Notes under the pieces: generated by a model
The model's input: only the letters and a program-made list of their open reading frames with translations
The model's database searches: none
Told to the model about the DNA's origin: nothing
Part shown: piece by piece, positions 36,154 to 45,634 of the stretch
Layout of the letters: every line of letters begins with the position of its first letter
How positions within the stretch are numbered: position 1 is the first letter of the stretch
Origin: Uruburuella testudinis
GTDB taxonomy: Bacteria; Pseudomonadota; Gammaproteobacteria; Burkholderiales; Neisseriaceae
Length of the DNA: 64,000 nucleotides
Assembly (NCBI RefSeq): GCF_022870865.1
Contig: NZ_CP091508.1
Span: 1,984,001 to 2,048,000 of the forward strand
Direction of reading: 5' to 3'
Made by a program: the position numbers and the translations under genes

Positions 36154-37197
36154 ATGGCAAACCGCATCAAAATAGGCATCGTCGGCGCCACCGGCTACAC
36201 CGGCGTCGAATTATTGCGCCTGCTGGCCCTTCATCCCGGTGCAGAAGTGACCGCCATTACCAGCCGCAGCGAAGCCGGTGTGCACGTAGCCGATTATTTT
36301 CCCAGCCTGCGCGGTATTTATGATTTAGCGTTCCAAACGCCCGAAGAAGCAGGGCTGGAACAATGCGATTTGGTATTTTTCGCCACACCGCACGGCGTTG
36401 CCATGCGCGATGCCCCCGCCCTGCTCGAGCAAGGCGTGCGCGTGGTCGATTTATCGGCCGATTTCCGCATCAAAGACATCCCCACCTGGGAGCAATGGTA
36501 CGGCATGCCCTTTACCGCCGCCGAAACCCTGCAAGAAGCCGTGTACGGCCTGTGCGAGCTTAACCGCGAATCCATCAAAACCGCCCGCTTGGTTGCCAAC
36601 CCCGGCTGCTACCCCACCTGCGTATCATTGCCGCTGCTGCCGCTGTTGCAGCACAACCTCGTCAATACCGGCATGCCGCTGATTGCCGACTGCAAATCCG
36701 GCGTTTCCGGTGCCGGCAGAAAAGCCGCCGTCGGCACCTTGTTTTGCGAAGCCGGCGACAACTTTAAAGCCTATGGCATCGGCGGTCACCGCCACCTGCC
36801 CGAAATCAAACAAACCATCTCTGCCCTGCAAGCCGATGCGGCCAAAGGCTTTGTGTTTGTGCCCCATCTCACCCCGGTTATCCGCGGTATGCACGCCACC
36901 CAATACGTTCATCTGCAAGCAGACTGCAACCCGCACGATATTTTGAGCAGCTTTTACCGCAACAGCCCGTTTGTAGACGTTATGCCGCCGGGCAGCACCC
37001 CCGAAACCCGCAGTGTGCGCGGCGCCAATATCTGCCGCATCAGCGTGCAGAAAGCCCCCCAAAGCGATGTGTGGATACTGCTCTCGGTGATCGACAACCT
37101 GGTCAAAGGCGCTGCCGGCCAAGCCGTGCAAAACATGAACATCATGTTTGGCTTCGACGAAACCGCCGGTTTGCAAACCGCGCCTTTGTTGCCATAA
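36154..37197 (+). CDS. argC: N-acetyl-gamma-glutamyl-phosphate reductase
   Basis: A 347-residue NADPH-dependent enzyme of arginine synthesis, converting N-acetylglutamyl phosphate to the semialdehyde. The Rossmann motif [16 protein letters not shown] starts the protein, [10 protein letters not shown] follows, and the active-site cysteine is Cys152 in [20 protein letters not shown] and [10 protein letters not shown] are also conserved. AAAGGACG is the ribosome binding site. No other arg gene is adjacent. Confidence 0.96.
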   Translation: MANRIKIGIVGATGYTGVELLRLLALHPGAEVTAITSRSEAGVHVADYFPSLRGIYDLAFQTPEEAGLEQCDLVFFATPHGVAMRDAPALLEQGVRVVDLSADFRIKDIPTWEQWYGMPFTAAETLQEAVYGLCELNRESIKTARLVANPGCYPTCVSLPLLPLLQHNLVNTGMPLIADCKSGVSGAGRKAAVGTLFCEAGDNFKAYGIGGHRHLPEIKQTISALQADAAKGFVFVPHLTPVIRGMHATQYVHLQADCNPHDILSSFYRNSPFVDVMPPGSTPETRSVRGANICRISVQKAPQSDVWILLSVIDNLVKGAAGQAVQNMNIMFGFDETAGLQTAPLLP

Positions 37198-37209
37198 TTT
37201 TCTTGCCAA

Positions 37210-37260
37210 CCAACAACATCATGCCGTCTGAAACATTTTCAGACGGCATGATGTTGTTGG
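37210..37260. terminator. 24-bp perfect hairpin built on an AT-type DUS pair
   Basis: Arms 37210-37233 and 37237-37260 are perfectly complementary with a 3-base loop; each contains ATGCCGTCTGAAA, the meningococcal-type DUS, extended by CCAACAACATC. It follows argC by 13 bp. Confidence 0.8.
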
Positions 37261-37346
37261 CCAAGCCAAAGCAGCTCCGCTTCCATTCATGAATGGGCAT
37301 TAACTGCCGAAACAATAGCTTGCTTTTGCAAATAGCCAGCAGATAT

Positions 37347-38282
37347 TTACCAATGATATGCCGATGCAAATCGATCGGTAGCCGCCACCAGCGCGGCGGC
37401 CACGTCACCTTCTGTTGCGGCATGCCCGCCCTGCACAATGCGCAAATCCGCCTGCGGCCACGCCTGATACAACGCCCAGGCGCTGTGCATCGGCGTACAC
37501 ATATCATAGCGCCCCTGCACAATCACGGCAGGAATATCGCGGATTTGGGCAATATTGGCCAAAATTGCCCGCCCGCCTTCCAGCCAGCCCAAATTCATAA
37601 AATAATGGTTTTCAATGCGGGCAATCGCAAGTGCACCGTAAGCATCGTTGCTGACCGGCTCCGGCTCAAACTGAACCAGATAGCTTTCCCAATCTTCCCA
37701 AGCCTTGGCCGCCTGCAAGCGCTGCTGCTCATCATCGCCGAATAACAATTCATGATAAGCCCGCACCAACCGATTACGCTTATCCACCGCAATCGGCGCA
37801 ATATATTGCTGCCATTGCTCGGGATAAATCCGGCTGGCGCCACCCGCCTCGTTGAGCCAATCGATTTCATGTTGGCAGCACAGAAAAATTCCGCGCAAAA
37901 TCAAACCCGCCACCCGCTCGGGATGGGTTTGGGCATAGGCCAACGCCAACGTGCTGCCCCACGAACCGCCGAACACCAGCCAACGCCCGATGTCGAGCAT
38001 ATCGCGCACTTTTTCAATATCCGCCACCAAATCCCAAGTGGTATTGTCTTCCACACAGGCATACGGCGTGGAGCGCCCGCAGCCGCGCTGGTCGATGATG
38101 ATGATGCGGTAAATTTCGGGGTTGAAAAAACTTCTGCACACCGGCGGAGCACCCGCCCCCGGCCCGCCGTGCAGAAAAATCACCGGTTTGCCTGTCGGGC
38201 TGCCCGATTCTTCCCAATAAATCTGATGCACAGGCGATACCTGCAACCAGCCGCTGCGGTTGGTTTCACAAACGGGATACAT
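37347..38282 (-). CDS. pip: proline iminopeptidase
   Basis: A 311-residue alpha/beta hydrolase (peptidase family S33) that removes N-terminal proline. The oxyanion block FLHGGPGAG, DQRGCGRSTPYA, and nucleophile motif GGSWGS with Ser107 are visible; acid and base follow in VIVQGRYDMCTP and VQGGHAATE near the C-terminus. Length is normal. Single gene, preceded by a DUS pair and a family 1 repeat on its upstream side. Pip is a common marker enzyme of neisseriae. Confidence 0.94.
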   Translation of the reverse strand: MYPVCETNRSGWLQVSPVHQIYWEESGSPTGKPVIFLHGGPGAGAPPVCRSFFNPEIYRIIIIDQRGCGRSTPYACVEDNTTWDLVADIEKVRDMLDIGRWLVFGGSWGSTLALAYAQTHPERVAGLILRGIFLCCQHEIDWLNEAGGASRIYPEQWQQYIAPIAVDKRNRLVRAYHELLFGDDEQQRLQAAKAWEDWESYLVQFEPEPVSNDAYGALAIARIENHYFMNLGWLEGGRAILANIAQIRDIPAVIVQGRYDMCTPMHSAWALYQAWPQADLRIVQGGHAATEGDVAAALVAATDRFASAYHW

Positions 38283-38307
38283 CTGTTTCCTTTCGGTATT
38301 TTTATAA

Positions 38308-38340
38308 ACAAGGCCGTCTGAAACATTTCAGACGGCCTTA
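38308..38340. terminator. inverted DUS pair
   Basis: AAGGCCGTCTGAAA and TTTCAGACGGCCTT form a hairpin upstream of pip and beside the family 1 copy. Confidence 0.6.
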
Positions 38341-38511
38341 GGGGTGACCTAATGTATTGTTTATGATGGGACTTTTGTTCCTAAAATGCAAATGCAGATG
38401 CGAGGCAAAAAACGCAGCAAGATTAGACATCTTGCAAGGCTTTTTTAACGCAGCAGATGCGTTTTCAGGGGCAAAAAGCACCCGTAAATCAAATTGTCAG
38501 GACACCCTAGC
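38341..38511. repeat. family 1 MITE-like repeat, full-length copy
   Basis: All internal blocks are present (TTCCTAAAATGCAAATGC, GCAAGATTAGACATCTTGC, GCAGATGCGTTTTCAGGG) and the right end is GTCAGGACACCCTAG. The left end is diverged. It lies 10 bp beyond the clpA stop codon. Confidence 0.78.
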
Positions 38512-38520
38512 GGCAAACGG

Positions 38521-40809
38521 CTACACAGCCGCTTCTTCCGTTATTTTTTTCGCTGCCGTTTTTTTAAACTGCAACACCACTTCTTCGTTTTTCACATCCC
38601 AATCGATGCGCACATAACCGCCTTCGGCCAAGCGCCCGAACAATAATTCGTCGGCCAAAGCCTTGCGGATTTTATCCTGAATCAGGCGGTGCATCGGGCG
38701 GGCGCCCATTTGCGGATCAAAGCCTTTTTCGGCCAGATAGGCGCGCAGCGCGGGCGTGAATTCGGCTTCCACTTTTTTATCGGCAAGCTGCTGCTCAAGC
38801 TGGAGCAGAAATTTGTCTACCACTTTGATAATCACCGGTTCGCTCAAAGGCGCAAACGGAATAATCGCATCAAGACGGTTGCGGAATTCGGGCGTAAACA
38901 ATTTGTTGATGGCCTGCATTTCATCACCGCGCTCGCGTTTGCCGGTAAAGCCCACGCTCGGCCGGCTCAAGCTTTCCGCGCCGGCATTGGTGGTCATAAT
39001 GATAATCACATTGCGGAAATCGGCGCTTTTACCGTTGTTGTCGGTGAGTTTGCCGTGATCCATCACTTGCAGCAACACGTTGAAAATATCGGGGTGGGCT
39101 TTTTCGATTTCATCGAGCAGCAACACGCAAAACGGCTGTTTGTTCACCGCTTCGGTCAGCAGCCCTCCCTGTTCGAAACCTACATAGCCCGGCGGCGAAC
39201 CAATCAGCCGCGCTACGGCATGGCGCTCCATATATTCCGACATATCAAAGCGTTGCAGCGTAACACCGAGTGAAAAAGCCAGCTGGCGCGCCACTTCGGT
39301 TTTGCCCACGCCGGTGGGGCCGGAAAACAAAAAGCTGCCGATGGGTTTGTCGGGCAGGCTCAAGCCCGATCGTGCCATTTTTACCGCCGCCACCAATGCT
39401 TCGATGGCGCTGTCTTGGCCGAATACCATGTTTTTCAGATCACGGCCGAGAAACTGCAAAACCTGTTTGTCGTCGTGCGACACGGTTTTCTCGGGAATGC
39501 GCGCCACTTTGGCAATCACCGCTTCAATCTGCGCTTTGCCGATGACTTTTTTCTGTTTCGATTTCGGCAGAATGCGTTGCGCCGCACCCGCTTCATCCAT
39601 CACATCAATGGCTTTATCCGGCAGAAAACGTTCGTTGATGTAGCGGGCGGAAAGCTCTGCCGCCGCCTCAAGTGCGCCACGGGTGTAGCGCACTTCGTGA
39701 AAGTGTTCAAACATGGGCTTGAGGCCGCGCAGAATCTGCACGGTTTCGGCCACACTCGGCTCGGCGATGTCGATTTTTTGAAAACGGCGGCTCAAAGCAT
39801 GATCTTTGTCGAAAATGGTGCGGTATTCATCGTAAGTGGTGGCGCCGATACAGCGCAACTGACCTTTTGCCAGCGCCGGTTTGAGCAGGTTGGAGGCATC
39901 CATGGTGCCGCCCGACACGCTGCCGGCGCCGATAATGGTGTGGATTTCATCGATAAACAACACCGCGTTCGGAATCGTTGCCAATTGTTTCAACACCGCT
40001 TTCACACGCGCTTCAAAATCGCCCCGGTATTTGGTGCCGGCCAGCAATGCGCCCATATCCAGCGAAAACACTGCCGCGCCCTTGAGCGTGTCGGGCACTT
40101 GGCCGTTAACGATTTGGTGCGCCAAACCCTCGGCCAGCGCGGTTTTACCCACACCGGCCTCGCCCACCAGCAACGGGTTGTTTTTACGGCGGCGGCACAA
40201 CACCTGCACCAGCCGTTCCATTTCGTGTTTGCGGCCGATTAAAGGGTCGATACGGCCGGCCAACACTTCAGCATTCAGGTTGACGGTATAGCTGCCCAGC
40301 GCATCATTTTGGTCGCCCTCTGCCGCACTTTGCTGATAATCGCCTGAGGAACGACCACCCTCGTTGCCCTCTGGCGGCTCACCATGCGCCAAGCAGCGTA
40401 AGATGTCGTAGCGGGTAACCGATTGCAGTTGCAAAAAATACACGGCGGGGCTGTCGCTCTCATTCATCAGCGCCACCAACACATCTACCGGCAGCACCTC
40501 ACGCTTATCGGCGGCCTGCACATGCATCATCGCCCGCTGCAACACCCGCTGGAAGCCGATGGTCGGCTGGGTTTCGGTGTTATCGAGCAATGCTTGCGGC
40601 AATACCGGCGTATTTTCCACCACGCTGCTGATCAGCTGTTCCGACAAAATAGCGCAATCGGCGCCGCATTGCTGCAACAGATTGCGTACTTCATCGTTTT
40701 GCTCGATCAACACCAGCAAAAGGTGTTCGAGCCCGATCAGCTCATAATGCCGTGCGCGCGCATCGGCATATACATGCTGCAAAATCCGCTCCAATTCGGC
40801 CGAAATCAT
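38521..40809 (-). CDS. clpA: ATP-dependent Clp protease ATP-binding subunit ClpA
   Basis: A 762-residue AAA+ unfoldase that feeds substrates to ClpP. The N-domain (1-145) is followed by AAA module 1 with Walker A GEAGVGKTALAEGL and Walker B VLFIDEIHTIIGAG, and module 2 with GPTGVGKTEVARQL and CVLLLDEIEKAHPD. A P-loop for ClpP is expected after module 2. Length agrees with E. coli ClpA (758). It starts one base after the ClpS stop codon, the standard clpS-clpA pair. Confidence 0.96.
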   Translation of the reverse strand: MISAELERILQHVYADARARHYELIGLEHLLLVLIEQNDEVRNLLQQCGADCAILSEQLISSVVENTPVLPQALLDNTETQPTIGFQRVLQRAMMHVQAADKREVLPVDVLVALMNESDSPAVYFLQLQSVTRYDILRCLAHGEPPEGNEGGRSSGDYQQSAAEGDQNDALGSYTVNLNAEVLAGRIDPLIGRKHEMERLVQVLCRRRKNNPLLVGEAGVGKTALAEGLAHQIVNGQVPDTLKGAAVFSLDMGALLAGTKYRGDFEARVKAVLKQLATIPNAVLFIDEIHTIIGAGSVSGGTMDASNLLKPALAKGQLRCIGATTYDEYRTIFDKDHALSRRFQKIDIAEPSVAETVQILRGLKPMFEHFHEVRYTRGALEAAAELSARYINERFLPDKAIDVMDEAGAAQRILPKSKQKKVIGKAQIEAVIAKVARIPEKTVSHDDKQVLQFLGRDLKNMVFGQDSAIEALVAAVKMARSGLSLPDKPIGSFLFSGPTGVGKTEVARQLAFSLGVTLQRFDMSEYMERHAVARLIGSPPGYVGFEQGGLLTEAVNKQPFCVLLLDEIEKAHPDIFNVLLQVMDHGKLTDNNGKSADFRNVIIIMTTNAGAESLSRPSVGFTGKRERGDEMQAINKLFTPEFRNRLDAIIPFAPLSEPVIIKVVDKFLLQLEQQLADKKVEAEFTPALRAYLAEKGFDPQMGARPMHRLIQDKIRKALADELLFGRLAEGGYVRIDWDVKNEEVVLQFKKTAAKKITEEAAV

Positions 40810-41127
40810 TTATACCTCCTCCACAGTGCATTGCAACGGATGTCCTTCACGCTTGGCGCGCCGCATCACCTGCTGCTGTTTGGTTTGGGCCATATCGAGC
40901 GTGTAAACGCCGCACAACCCCTTGCCCTCATGGTGCACAAGCAACATCACCGCCATCGCCCGCGCTTGCGGCAATACAAAAATCTCTGTTAACACGTTTA
41001 CCACGAAATCCATCGGTGTGTAATCATCGTTGAGCAGATAAACGCCGTATTTTTTCGGCGGCGCGATTTTTTCACGCCTGCTCAAGGCGGCGGCACCGGT
41101 TTCACGGCTTGCATTGACATTGCTCAT
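40810..41127 (-). CDS. clpS: ATP-dependent Clp protease adapter ClpS
   Basis: A 105-residue adapter that delivers N-degron substrates to ClpA. The core YGVYLLNDDYTPMDFVVNVL contains the residues that contact N-terminal leucine and aromatic residues, followed by AMAVMLLVHHEGKGLCGVYT. The flexible N-terminus (1-25) is typical. It is immediately upstream of clpA and shares its transcript. Confidence 0.95.
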   Translation of the reverse strand: MSNVNASRETGAAALSRREKIAPPKKYGVYLLNDDYTPMDFVVNVLTEIFVLPQARAMAVMLLVHHEGKGLCGVYTLDMAQTKQQQVMRRAKREGHPLQCTVEEV

Positions 41128-41369
41128 ATTAAATCTTTTTAGGCTTTTGAAAAGTGGTTTCTGTTGTATTTTGTGACATTTTAATAAATTTTGAGTTTTT
41201 TCCCAAACATTACTTGACTACAATACTTAACAAAGGTAAAAAGCCAGTTAAGCAGAAATCAGGCATGAAGTTTAAAGCGTAATGGTTTGGGAGAAACTCG
41301 AAACTTTTAGTTTTACCGCTCTGCCGCATTTTGCTGTATTTTTGTTAATTTTTTAGTATAGGAAGTTCA
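41128..41369 (+). promoter_or_regulatory. cspA promoter and long 5' leader
   Basis: A 242-bp AT-rich spacer between divergent clpS and the cold shock gene. TTGACTACAATACTT near 41214 and TATTTTTGTTAATTTTTTAG just before the gene are promoter- or leader-like. Cold shock genes usually carry a long structured leader that controls translation with temperature; a leader is inferred, not seen directly. Confidence 0.45.
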
Positions 41370-41573
41370 ATGGCAACCGGTATTGTTAAATGGTTTAACG
41401 ACGCTAAAGGTTTTGGTTTTATCACTCCGGACGAAGGCGGCGAAGATTTGTTTGCTCATTTCTCTGCAATCAATATGGATGGTTTCAAAACCCTGAAAGA
41501 AGGCCAACGCGTGTCTTTCGAAGTTACCACCGGCCCCAAAGGCAAACAAGCTGCTAATATTCAAGCTGCTTAA
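41370..41573 (+). CDS. cold shock protein, CspA family
   Basis: A 67-residue single cold-shock domain: [20 protein letters not shown] carries RNP-1 (KGFGFI), and DLFAHFSAI carries RNP-2. It binds single-stranded nucleic acid and acts as an RNA chaperone. AGGAAG is 7 bases before the ATG. A terminator follows at 41612-41633. Confidence 0.96.
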   Translation: MATGIVKWFNDAKGFGFITPDEGGEDLFAHFSAINMDGFKTLKEGQRVSFEVTTGPKGKQAANIQAA

Positions 41574-41611
41574 TCTATATTGAGTCGGCTCTGCCGATTA
41601 CAATCATCATG

Positions 41612-41633
41612 GCGGGTTTTTTATAAAACCCGC
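41612..41633 (+). terminator. rho-independent terminator of cspA
   Basis: GCGGGTTTT and AAAACCCGC pair around TTAT; the T-rich stretch lies within the loop side and ATTTG follows. Confidence 0.7.
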
Positions 41634-41687
41634 TATTTGTTTATCTGCCTTTTTCAGACAGCCTTAGCGTATTCTGCTCATTTCCGC

Positions 41688-41880
41688 AGCAGCGGCAAAG
41701 TCAGTTGCCGCCTTGCCGGGCAGGAAAACCGCATTCTGACCCGGCTCAATGATTTGAAATACACGCTCAAGCCCGAGCACAGCGAAGCCATCGAAAACCC
41801 GAGCACAGCGAAGCCATCGAAAACCCGAGCACAGCGAAGCCATCGAAAACCTCAACCGTTATTATCGGCGCCATATTCAT
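41688..41880 (+). pseudogene. possible coding fragment broken by a tandem repeat
   Basis: One frame reads SCRLAGQENRILTRLNDLK YTLKPEHSEAIEN and then is disrupted by extra copies of a 26-bp unit. With a single copy the frame would continue as NLNRYYRRHIHHEHD to a stop. This looks like the 3' end of a lost gene; the family is not recognised. No start codon or ribosome binding site is evident. Confidence 0.3.
41772..41849. repeat. 26-bp tandem repeat, three perfect copies
   Basis: The unit begins CCCGAGCACAGCGAAGCC and ends ATCGAAAA. Three exact copies are adjacent. Because 26 is not a multiple of three, each added copy shifts any frame reading through it. Confidence 0.9.
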
Positions 41881-41881
41881 C

Positions 41882-42100
41882 ATGAACACGATTAAACCCG
41901 GCATTTACCGCCACTACAAAGGCAACCTTTACGAAGTTACCGGCTGCGCCCGCCACTCTGAAAGCGGCGAAACCCTGGTGGTTTACCGCGCACTCTACGG
42001 AGAATACGGCCTGTGGGTGCGCCCTGCCGCCATGTTTGCCGAATCTGTGGAAAGCGGCGGTCAGCGCAAGCCGCGCTTCGAATGCATCCGCGTATTTTAG
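41882..42100 (+). CDS. DUF1653 domain protein
   Basis: A 72-residue protein nearly all DUF1653: KPGIYRHYKGNLYEVTGCARHSES, then TLVVYRALYGEYGLWVRPAAMF and a FECI C-terminus. The family is small and widespread, with no established function. It starts 33 bp past the tandem repeat and has a weak ribosome binding site. Confidence 0.85.
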   Translation: MNTIKPGIYRHYKGNLYEVTGCARHSESGETLVVYRALYGEYGLWVRPAAMFAESVESGGQRKPRFECIRVF

Positions 42101-42220
42101 CAGGCCGGCGTAAGTCAAGCCTGCCCGATCCGCTTACTGACCTGCTTTGATTAATCCGATTTTTTCAGACGGCCTATCTCTGTTAGAATGGCCGTCTGAA
42201 ATTCACATATCCGTATCCAC

Positions 42221-42667
42221 ATGAGCATAGCCAACAATAAAAAAGCCTTTCACGATTATTTTATCGAAGAGCAACTCGAAGCCGGCCTGGTATTAGAAGG
42301 CTGGGAAGTCAAAGCCGTACGCGCCGGCCGCGTGCAGCTGAAAGAAGCCTACATTCACTGGAAACGCGGGGCATTTTACCTGGTGGGCTGCCACATCACC
42401 GCCCTGCCTACAGCCTCCACCCACGTCAAGCCCGACCCGGTGCGCCAGCGCAAACTGCTGTTGAAGCAAAATGAAATCAACAAATTAATCGGCAAAACCG
42501 AACGTGCCGGCTATACCATCGTGCCGCTCAACCTGCATTACCACCGCGGCTACATCAAAATGGATATCGGCCTGGCCAAAGGCAAAAAACAGCACGACAA
42601 ACGCCAAAGCCTGAAAGAAGCCGACTGGAAACGCGAAAAGCAACGTTTGATGAAAAGTGTGCGCTGA
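42221..42667 (+). CDS. smpB: SsrA-binding protein
   Basis: A 148-residue protein that binds tmRNA and brings it to stalled ribosomes. [20 protein letters not shown] opens the OB-fold, [19 protein letters not shown] is the RNA-binding face, and the basic tail [20 protein letters not shown] enters the decoding channel. A DUS lies just upstream (42192). No ssrA gene was recognised next to it. Confidence 0.96.
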   Translation: MSIANNKKAFHDYFIEEQLEAGLVLEGWEVKAVRAGRVQLKEAYIHWKRGAFYLVGCHITALPTASTHVKPDPVRQRKLLLKQNEINKLIGKTERAGYTIVPLNLHYHRGYIKMDIGLAKGKKQHDKRQSLKEADWKREKQRLMKSVR

Positions 42668-42741
42668 TACGGCCACACTAATGCCATTCACAAAAATCAG
42701 GCTTCACGCTGTTTAATTCATACCATACAAGGAAAACCCCA

Positions 42742-43176
42742 ATGAAACGCCCAATCTTACTGATGATCAGCAGCATCACATTATTATTATCGGCCTGCCA
42801 AAGCAGCCAACCCGTTCTGGGTGCCAACGGTGCAGAACAATTAAACAACATCCGCCACCTCTGCATCTTATCCAACCCCAAAAATCCCAATCCCGGCTTA
42901 AACCGGCAGATTGCCCAATCTCTGACAAAATACGGCATCAGCAGCGAAACCGTAGATGCTGCCTCTAACCGCAAGCGCCTCTATGAGCCGGAATGCCGCT
43001 ACAATCTGCGTTACAACACCCGCGGCATCGGCAACAACATGCATTACCTCTCCTTGCTGATCCGCACACCGGAGCATCCGGTTGCCAGCCTGCGCGCCAA
43101 CCCGAATTTCCGAAATCCGCAAAACCAACAAGCAGAAATCGACCGCATCATCGGCACACTGCTGAACAAAAAATAA
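42742..43176 (+). CDS. predicted lipoprotein, function unknown
   Basis: A 144-residue protein with lipoprotein signal LMISSITLLLSAC (lipidated Cys about residue 19). The mature part has two further cysteines (LCILSNPKNP and EPECRYNLRY) and ends with a lysine-rich tail. Good ribosome binding site (CAAGGAAAA). I do not recognise a family; outer-membrane or inner-membrane localisation is undetermined. It is followed by a small membrane protein gene across a DUS-rich gap. Confidence 0.78.
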   Translation: MKRPILLMISSITLLLSACQSSQPVLGANGAEQLNNIRHLCILSNPKNPNPGLNRQIAQSLTKYGISSETVDAASNRKRLYEPECRYNLRYNTRGIGNNMHYLSLLIRTPEHPVASLRANPNFRNPQNQQAEIDRIIGTLLNKK

Positions 43177-43326
43177 CCATGGGCTTAATTTCAGACGGCA
43201 TCGACAATACTGAGGCCGTCTGAACCATCAGCAAGAGCCATTAAGCTTATATCGCTGTCTCGCCCATTTATGTGAAAGTGCATTATTTCTTTGCGTAAAA
43301 ACATGCAATAATCGTTTCCCGGTTCT

Positions 43327-43370
43327 TTTCAGACGGCCTCATCATCCCAATAATGAGGCCGTCTGAATCA
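43327..43370. terminator. inverted DUS pair
   Basis: TTTCAGACGGCCTCATC and AATGAGGCCGTCTGAA arms flank a short loop, between the lipoprotein and the following membrane protein gene. Confidence 0.55.
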
Positions 43371-43388
43371 TTCTATAAAGCTGTTGCC

Positions 43389-43730
43389 ATGCCCCAACCT
43401 TCTCTTGTTCTGCCGCTTTTTCTGATTATTGCCGGTGCCGTATGGTTTTTAAAAACCACCGGCATCCTGCCCGCCACCGCCACACTGATATCGATTGCCC
43501 TGGCCGTTGCCGGCATCGTGGTGCTGCTGATGGACGGCATCAACAAGCAATCGGTGGTGGCCGGCCCCATTCTGATTTACATCGGCGCCGCCGTTTATTT
43601 GAAAAGCCAATACCTGCTCGGCTATTCACCGCTGGTGGCACTGGGCATGATGGTGCTCGGCTGCTTATTGCTGCTTTCGCGCAGCAGCATTATTCCCTAC
43701 AAAATGCCCAAATATCCCGATAAACAATAA
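43389..43730 (+). CDS. small integral membrane protein, function unknown
   Basis: A 113-residue protein with about four membrane segments (VLPLFLIIAGAVWFL, TLISIALAVAGIVVLLMDG, GPILIYIGAAVYL, LVALGMMVLGCLLLL) and a short basic C-terminus. ATG at 43389 is preferred to the upstream in-frame ATG at 43353, which would begin within a DUS. No family recognised. guaA follows after about 150 bp. Confidence 0.7.
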   Translation: MPQPSLVLPLFLIIAGAVWFLKTTGILPATATLISIALAVAGIVVLLMDGINKQSVVAGPILIYIGAAVYLKSQYLLGYSPLVALGMMVLGCLLLLSRSSIIPYKMPKYPDKQ

Positions 43731-43883
43731 ACAAAATATATCAGGCCGCCTGAACATACCCGCTCAAAACACACCCCGGCGCTGTCGGCTTATGTTTCAA
43801 ACGGGTATGAAACACTTTTCAGACGGCCTTTATGATACAATTGCGGCCAAATCCGATTTCTTTTTTATGCACAAAATTCCATC

Positions 43884-45449
43884 ATGACCCAAGACAAAAT
43901 CCTGATTCTCGACTTCGGCTCGCAAGTCACCCAACTCATCGCCCGCCGTGTGCGCGAAGCCCATGTTTACTGCGAGCTGCACTCTTACGACATGCCCTTA
44001 GAAGAGATTAAAGCCTTCAACCCCAAAGGCATCATTCTTTCAGGCGGCCCCAACTCAGTGTATGAATCCGATTATCAGGCCGACACCGGCATTTTCGATT
44101 TGGGCATTCCCATACTCGGCATCTGCTACGGCATGCAGTTTATGGCTTACCATTTAAACGGCGAAGTTTCCCCCGGCGACCAGCGCGAATTCGGCTACGC
44201 CCAAGTCAAAACCATCGACAGCGAGCTCACCCGCGATATTCACGACGGCACACCCAATGTGCTTGATGTGTGGATGAGCCACGGCGACAAAGTCTCCAAA
44301 CTGCCCGAAGGCTTTGTTGTTATCGGCGACACCCCAAGCTGCCCCGTAGCCATGATGGAACACGCCGAAAAACAATTCTACGGCATCCAATTCCACCCCG
44401 AAGTTACCCACACCAAACAAGGCAAAGCCCTGCTCAACCGCTTCGTGCTTGATATTTGCAACGCCGCGCCAAGCTGGACCATGCCCAACTATATTGACGA
44501 AGCCGTAGAGAAAATCCGCGCCCAAGTCGGCAGCGACGAAGTGATTCTCGGCCTCTCCGGCGGCGTTGATTCATCCGTGGCCGCCGCGCTCATCCACCGC
44601 GCCATCGGCGACCAGCTCACCTGCGTATTTGTCGATCACGGCCTGTTGCGCCTCAACGAAGGCAAAATGGTAATGGACATGTTTGCCCGCAATCTCGGCG
44701 TCAACGTCATTCATGTCGATGCCACCGATGATTTTATGGGCAAACTCGCCGGCGAAACCGACCCCGAGAAAAAACGCAAAATCATCGGCGCCGAATTTGT
44801 AGAAGTGTTCCAAAACGAAGCCGGCAAGCGCCAAAACGCCAAATGGCTGGCACAAGGCACCATTTACCCCGATGTAATCGAATCGGCCGGCGCCAAAACC
44901 AAAAAAGCCCACGCCATCAAAAGCCACCACAACGTCGGCGGCCTGCCCGAAACACTAAACCTGAGCCTGCTCGAACCCCTGCGCGACCTATTTAAAGACG
45001 AAGTGCGCGAGCTCGGCGTAGCGCTCGGCCTGCCCCGCGAAATGGTCTACCGCCACCCCTTCCCCGGCCCCGGCTTGGGCGTGCGCATCTTGGGCGAAGT
45101 GAAAAAAGAATACGCCGACCTGCTGCGCCGCGCCGACGATATTTTCATCGAAGAGTTACGCAACACCCGCGATGAAAACGGCACCTCATGGTACGACCTC
45201 ACCAGCCAAGCCTTTGCCGTATTCCTGCCGGTAAAATCCGTCGGCGTGATGGGCGACGGCCGCACCTACGAATACGTTGTCGCCCTGCGTGCCGTCGTCA
45301 CCAGCGACTTTATGACCGCCCATTGGGCCGAGCTGCCCTACAGCCTCTTGGGTAAAGTGTCCAACCGCATTATCAACGAAGTGCGCGGCATCAACCGTGT
45401 GGTATACGACGTCAGCGGCAAACCCCCCGCCACGATCGAATGGGAATAA
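43884..45449 (+). CDS. guaA: GMP synthase (glutamine-hydrolysing)
   Basis: A 521-residue enzyme converting XMP to GMP. The N-terminal glutamine amidotransferase has catalytic Cys81 in GICYGMQF and the His-Glu pair in FHPEVTHT; the ATP-pyrophosphatase domain has [12 protein letters not shown]; the C-terminal dimerisation domain ends [10 protein letters not shown], the universal GuaA ending. The 3' end of guaA is a known integration site for genomic islands, and a broken integrase gene lies 186 bp downstream. Confidence 0.97.
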   Translation: MTQDKILILDFGSQVTQLIARRVREAHVYCELHSYDMPLEEIKAFNPKGIILSGGPNSVYESDYQADTGIFDLGIPILGICYGMQFMAYHLNGEVSPGDQREFGYAQVKTIDSELTRDIHDGTPNVLDVWMSHGDKVSKLPEGFVVIGDTPSCPVAMMEHAEKQFYGIQFHPEVTHTKQGKALLNRFVLDICNAAPSWTMPNYIDEAVEKIRAQVGSDEVILGLSGGVDSSVAAALIHRAIGDQLTCVFVDHGLLRLNEGKMVMDMFARNLGVNVIHVDATDDFMGKLAGETDPEKKRKIIGAEFVEVFQNEAGKRQNAKWLAQGTIYPDVIESAGAKTKKAHAIKSHHNVGGLPETLNLSLLEPLRDLFKDEVRELGVALGLPREMVYRHPFPGPGLGVRILGEVKKEYADLLRRADDIFIEELRNTRDENGTSWYDLTSQAFAVFLPVKSVGVMGDGRTYEYVVALRAVVTSDFMTAHWAELPYSLLGKVSNRIINEVRGINRVVYDVSGKPPATIEWE

Positions 45450-45494
45450 AACCTTACATTCCGCATTAATCCGCATTAGCTTAAAACAAAACTC

Positions 45495-45519
45495 AAAGCC
45501 CCGAATAATCGGGGCTTTT
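45495..45519 (+). terminator. rho-independent terminator of guaA
   Basis: AAAGCCCCGA and TCGGGGCTTTT form a strong stem with a T-tail, 46 bp after guaA. Confidence 0.85.
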
Positions 45520-45634
45520 GCTGTCTGTATAAGTCCATAACGGTTTGCATCAGTCAACAAAATTTCACGGCATTTCGTGCGGTATTTTGTATAATATAAA
45601 ATCAAAATACCGTCCAACACTTGAAAGCCGCCAA

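Noticed and set aside
39415..40242. 275-codon plus-strand ORF
   Set aside because: Antisense of clpA.
41580..41885. 101-codon ORF after cspA
   Set aside because: It reads through the cspA terminator and the tandem repeat in a shifted frame; no binding site or family.
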